From assembly GCA_027563935.2 (NCBI GenBank), contig JANVAS020000222.1:1736001-1800000 (forward strand): 64,000 nt of DNA, read 5' to 3'. The DNA is from Costus lasius (Eukaryota; Streptophyta; Magnoliopsida; Zingiberales; Costaceae). The notes under the pieces were generated by a model. It saw only the letters and a list, made by a program, of their open reading frames with translations. It did no database searches and was not told the DNA's origin. This document shows, one piece after another, positions 59,458 to 64,000 of this stretch (its first letter is position 1; every line of letters begins with the position of its first letter). The position numbers were made by a program, and so were the translations under genes.

Positions 59458-62400
59458 CTAATGGTTGAGAAATCTCAAACCCATATTATTACAGTGCTTC
59501 TCATGCTTCTGCTGCGCCAGAGGCTTGGTAAGCGGGTCTGCCAGATTGTCATCTGTATGAACCTTGCAGACTTTGATCTTGCCACGATCTATGATCTCCC
59601 TGATCAAATGAAACCGTCTCTGTATGTGCTTGGACTTCTGGTGCGACCGCGGTTCCTTTGCTTGTGCGATTGCTCCAGTGTTATCACAGAAGATAACCAA
59701 AGGATCTGCACTCGAAGGAACGACACCAAGTTCTCTCACGAACTTACGAATCCACACTGCCTCCTTGGATGCTTCCGAGGCTGCAACATACTCGGCTTCT
59801 GTTGTGGAATCAGCAACAGTTGACTGTTTGAAACTCTTCCACACCACTGCTCCTCCATTCAAGCTAAAAACATAGCCTGATTGCGATCGAAAATCATCCT
59901 GGTCCGACTGGAACGAAGCGTCAGTATATCCTTCAATACTGAGTTCTTCCTGACCACCATATATCAAGAACATATCTTTGGTCCTCCGCAGATATTTTAA
60001 AATATTCTTGACTGCAATCCAGTGCGCCATACCTGGATTACTTTGGAAACGACTGGTTACGCTTAACCCGTAAGCGACGTCTGGGCGAGTACACAACATC
60101 GCATACATAATGGATCCAATAGCCGAAGCATAAGGCGTATTGTCCATTTCATCTTTCTCAGTCTGTGTTTGTGGACACTGACTCTTTGAAAGATTCAGAC
60201 CATGTCTGACTGGAAGATATCCTCGTTTAGAATTCTCTAAATGAAATCTCTCCAGGACCTTATCGATGTAAGTACTCTGGCACAGCCCGAGAAGCCTCTT
60301 AGATCTATCCCTGTAGATCTTCACACCTAACACATAGGCTGCTTCTCCTAAATCTTTCATCTGGAAACATTTCCTCAGCCATGCCTACACAGCATGCATT
60401 TCAGGAATGTCATTTCCAATGATCAAGATGTCATCGACGTAGAGGACTAGAAAAGTAATCACGCTCCCACTAAACCTCTTATATACACACGGGTCATCCT
60501 CGTTCTTGATGAAACCAAACTCAGTAACTGATTCATCAAAACGAATATTCCAGCTTCTTGATGCTTGCTTAAGTCCATAAATGGACTTCTTTAACTTGCA
60601 TATCTTATGACGATCTGCTGGATTAGTGAAACCTTCTGGTTGTGTCATGTACACATCCTCATCCAGATTTCCATTCAGGAAAGCTGTTTTCACATCCATC
60701 TGCCAGATCTCATAATCATAGTATGCAGCTATCGCGAAAAGAATCCGAATAGACTTAAACATGGCTACAGGTGAGAAAGTTTCATCATAATCTATCCCGT
60801 AGATTTGTTTGAAACCTTTCGCAACTAGCCTGCCTTTATAGGTAACTACGTTACCATCCATGTCAATCTTCTTCTTGAAGATCCATTTACAGCCTATAGG
60901 GATAACTCCCGGAGGCGGATCAACCAAATCCCAAACTTGGTTATCTGACATGGAGTCCATTTCGGCGCGCATAGCTTCAAGCCATCTCGCTGACTCCGGT
61001 CCACTGACCGCATCCGCATAAGTGAGGGGTTCATCATTATCAATGATGTAGACTCCGTCATAACGCTCAGGTTGTCGACGGATCCTTCCCGATCTTCGCG
61101 GTTCCCGTGATATCTGAGCCTCAGGTTGTTCAATAACCTGTTCTACCGGCTCAGGCTCATCCAACTGTGCTTGACTACTTTGTCCTTCCTCTGGATTCTC
61201 ATCCAGCTTTATTTCTCTCCCACTGGCCTCTTGCAGAAGAAACTCCTTCTCAAGAAATATGGCCGTCCGAGCAACAAAAACCTTGTTCTCTTTGGGATCG
61301 TAGAAATAATAACCCTTAGTTTCCTTAGGGTAACCGACAAAGATACATTTGTCAGATCTGCTCTCTAGTTTCCCAGAGGCGAGCTTTTTGACATAAGCCT
61401 CGCAGCCCCAGATCCTGATAAATGTCAAGCTTGGCTGTTTCCCATACCATAACTCATATGGCGTCTTTGAAACTGCCTTGGATGGCACTCGGTTTAGTAC
61501 CTTTGCAGCTGTTTCCAGCGCAAAACCCCAAAAGGAGTATGGAAGAGTAGCCTGACTCATCATAGAACGAACCATATCAAGTAACGTTCTATTTCTCCTC
61601 TCGGACACACCATTCCATTGCGGTGTTCCTGGCGGAGTGAGCTGTGAGATGATCCCACACTCCTTCAGATAGTCAGTAAACGCATGACTTAGGTATTCAC
61701 CACCTCAATCTGAGCGAAGTGCCTTGATATTTCGGCCTAGCTGATTCTGTACTTCATTTTTGAACTCTTTGAACTTGTCAAAAGATTCACTTTTATGTCT
61801 CATTAAAAAGACATACCCATACCTACTGAAATAATCAGTAAAGGTAATGAAGTACTGATAGCCACCTCTGGCATGTTTACTAAATGGCCCACACACATCA
61901 CTGTGTATAAGGTCAAGTAAACCTGAAGCCCTTTGACCTTTGTGAAGAAAAGGTGACTTCGTCATTTTACCCATTAAACAAGCCTTGCATGTATCAATCT
62001 CCTTGTAGGAGAATGATCCCAGCAGTCCATGATCATGCAACCGCTTAATGCGTTTCTCGTTAATATGGCCTAAACGACTATGCCATAGCAAGGTGCTGTC
62101 ATCAGCATACTTGGCTTTCTTAATATCAATTTGCTGTATAGAACATTCCATGTCCAACATGTATAACCCATTGTTAATTGAACCAGTTGCATAAACAATA
62201 TTATCAAAAGACAAAATACACTTTGAAATATTGCATTCAAAGGAAAATCCCTTCCTGACATGAGCAGGAATGGAGATAATATTTTTAGTAATACTGGGAA
62301 CAAAATAACAATTGTTTAGTTCCAATACAAGTCCAGATGGTAAAGAAATGAAATAGTCTCCTACAGCAACAGCAGCAACCCGTGCCCCGTTTCCAACGCG

Positions 62401-63339
62401 TAGGTCCACCTCATGCTGTCCCACCTGCCTTCTTCTCTTGAGTTCCTGTACATTTGAACAAATGTGAACTCCACATGCAGTGTCCAACACGCATGATATA
62501 GAAGAAGAGAACATGACCTCAGTCACGAATATACCTGAGCCAGAAGCGAAGCTTCCCCTCTTATCTCCTTGGAGCGCTTTACAGTCCTTTTTCCAGTGAC
62601 CGAGCTGGCCACAGTGGAAACACCTGTATTCCTTGGACCGCTTAACCTTCTGCTTCAGAGCCTTGCTGTAGCTCTTGACAGGGGCCTTGCCCTTCTTCCC
62701 CTTCTTCTTGTTCCTAGAAGGAACCATCAAGACAGAGGTTGAAGGCTTACCCTTCAGAGTCTCCTCAGTGGTGAGGAGCATATTCAGCAGCTCTGCCGGA
62801 GTACAATCGATTTTGTTCATATTAAAATTAATAATGAACGCGTCGAATGAAGGCGGGAGAGACTGCAGAATAATATCCACAGCAAGCTCCTGGTTGATGG
62901 TGTGCCCCAGTTTCTCCAGAGCTTCCTTGTGCCCGATCATCTTGAGCACGTGAGCTCCCACTGGGCTCCCTTCAGCCAGTTTGCTCTGAAAGAAGAGCTT
63001 CGTCAAATTGTAGCGCTCTGTCCTCGCCTGTGCAGCATACAGCATCTTGAGGTTCGCTATAATCTCTATAGCCGACATATCCTCATGCTGACGCTGCAGC
63101 GGTGGCGTCATAGACGCTAGCATCAGGCAAGCGACATCAATGCTATCATTGACGTGCTTTTCATAGGCTTCCCGAACCGCCCTTGCGGCGTTCGGAGCGG
63201 GCTGCGGCGGTATCGCCGTCTCGAGGACATACAGTTTCCTCTCTGCCTTAAGAACGATCTTAAGGTGTCCAAACCAGTCAGAGAAGTTCGGCCCAGCAAA
63301 CTTCTCCCTTTCCAGTAGGGATCGCACATTGAAGTTCAT
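59458..63339 (-). pseudogene. Copia gag-pol polyprotein of element J, two nonsense codons
   Basis: Same length as D's reading frame (1293 codons plus stop), one frame from ATG 63339. A stop at about 61706-61708 replaces the arginine of the integrase stretch SDRGGEY (CGA to TGA). Another at about 60384 replaces the lysine in AVKAW of RT (AAG to TAG). Integrase D and E residues, RT YVDD and the RNase H motifs remain. The first stop is a CpG transition; the second is an A-to-T change. Confidence 0.93.
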
Positions 63340-64000
63340 GGTGTTCGTTGCTGCAGGTATCTACAACAATGCAAGAACAGCAAGGTCAGTATCAATGTAT
63401 AAGAATCAATCAGGACTTAAGAAAGATTCTTTTTCTCACTATTTTATCTGGCTGAAAAATCCAGCAAAACAGCCCGAAAGAGTAGTACTCTTTTAGTGAG
63501 ATGGGATCCGGATTTCATACTTGGTCTCCGCGTCCCGCTCAGGCGAGATAAGATGCACAGAGAGTACAAGCACTAATCTCCGGTAGGCATTCCCTGCCGA
63601 TCGCCAACCCGTGCGATTCCCCTTCATCTGGGCAATCCAGCAGACTGTGCCAACTGAGTTGGTACAACACAGTCTCTGACCCCACAGATGGCTGCCTCCA
63701 TGTGCTACCATATGCGCCACATATGTAGCCTACACGGTCAAGCTGACCCGACCTACTCCCTGGACCACCATGTGCTATGCTGAGCAACGAGAAGGGATAA
63801 ATCCCCACTCTGTAACACACAGGTGTAGTCCCACACCGTCTGAAGATAGATGGACGTGCCCACTGAGTGGGTACAACACGGCTCCAACGATAATCAGAAC
63901 AGTGAGGTTTCGCGTCAGAAGGCTTACGAGCTTGATATTAAGCGTTGGATTTTCACGGTCTTTTATCTTCTTCACTATCATGCAATTCCTATGGTGATAG
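63340..64000 (-). other. Leader of element J, partial
   Basis: Resembles the leaders of A and B, including both quasi-palindromes (about 63647 and 63857). No gene. Confidence 0.82.

Larger units (their letters stand above)
57750..64000 (-). mobile_element. Ty1/copia element J, running off the window
   Basis: 3' LTR, polypurine tract, polyprotein and part of the leader on the minus strand; the 5' LTR lies beyond 64000. The flank at the near junction is AATTT. Confidence 0.93.

Overview
The window is repeat-dense nuclear DNA of a flowering plant. Almost all of it is LTR retrotransposons, nested inside one another: Ty1/copia elements with a tRNA-iMet-type primer site and roughly 1.7 kb LTRs (Angela/BARE-like by layout), an Athila-like Ty3/gypsy family with LTRs of about 1.85 kb, and a chromovirus-type gypsy fragment. 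I see no host protein-coding gene that I can support. The species cannot be named from the sequence.

Layout, left to right. (1) 1-8727: copia element A (minus), its outer LTR cut by the window edge, inserted in a decayed gypsy polyprotein (8728-10770, plus). (2) 11318-20381: copia element B (minus), followed by 314 bp of a second internal region that shares B's LTR (20382-20695). (3) 20806-22489: solo LTR C with 5-bp target duplications. (4) 22593-23079: a MITE-like element. (5) 23790-23994 plus 34261-34955: one minisatellite of about 42 bp period, split by the Athila-like element E (23995-34260, target duplication ATTGG). E's two LTRs lie in inverted orientation; it keeps gag-protease and an Athila-type ORF but no reverse transcriptase or integrase. 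(6) 36209-54019: old copia element F (minus), carrying the intact young copia element D (36625-45749, plus) in one LTR and solo LTR G (50635-52334) in its leader. (7) 54020-57749: Athila-like LTR pieces H and I (minus), with a tRNA-derived SINE-like insertion. (8) 57750-64000: copia element J (minus), running off the window.

A, B, C, D, G and J belong to one copia family; F is an older relative. Paired LTRs of A, B and D differ at only about three positions each by my reading, so those insertions are recent. Only D has an uninterrupted 1293-codon polyprotein with gag, protease, integrase, RT and RNase H motifs, so it is the likely autonomous copy. A has one frameshift; B and J have two nonsense codons each.

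The most unusual signals are the inverted-LTR structure of E within one target duplication, a palindrome-bearing tandem repeat of about 72 bp found in all Athila-like LTRs here and again upstream of E's ORF, and two hairpins in the copia LTR and leader whose arms change together between copies.
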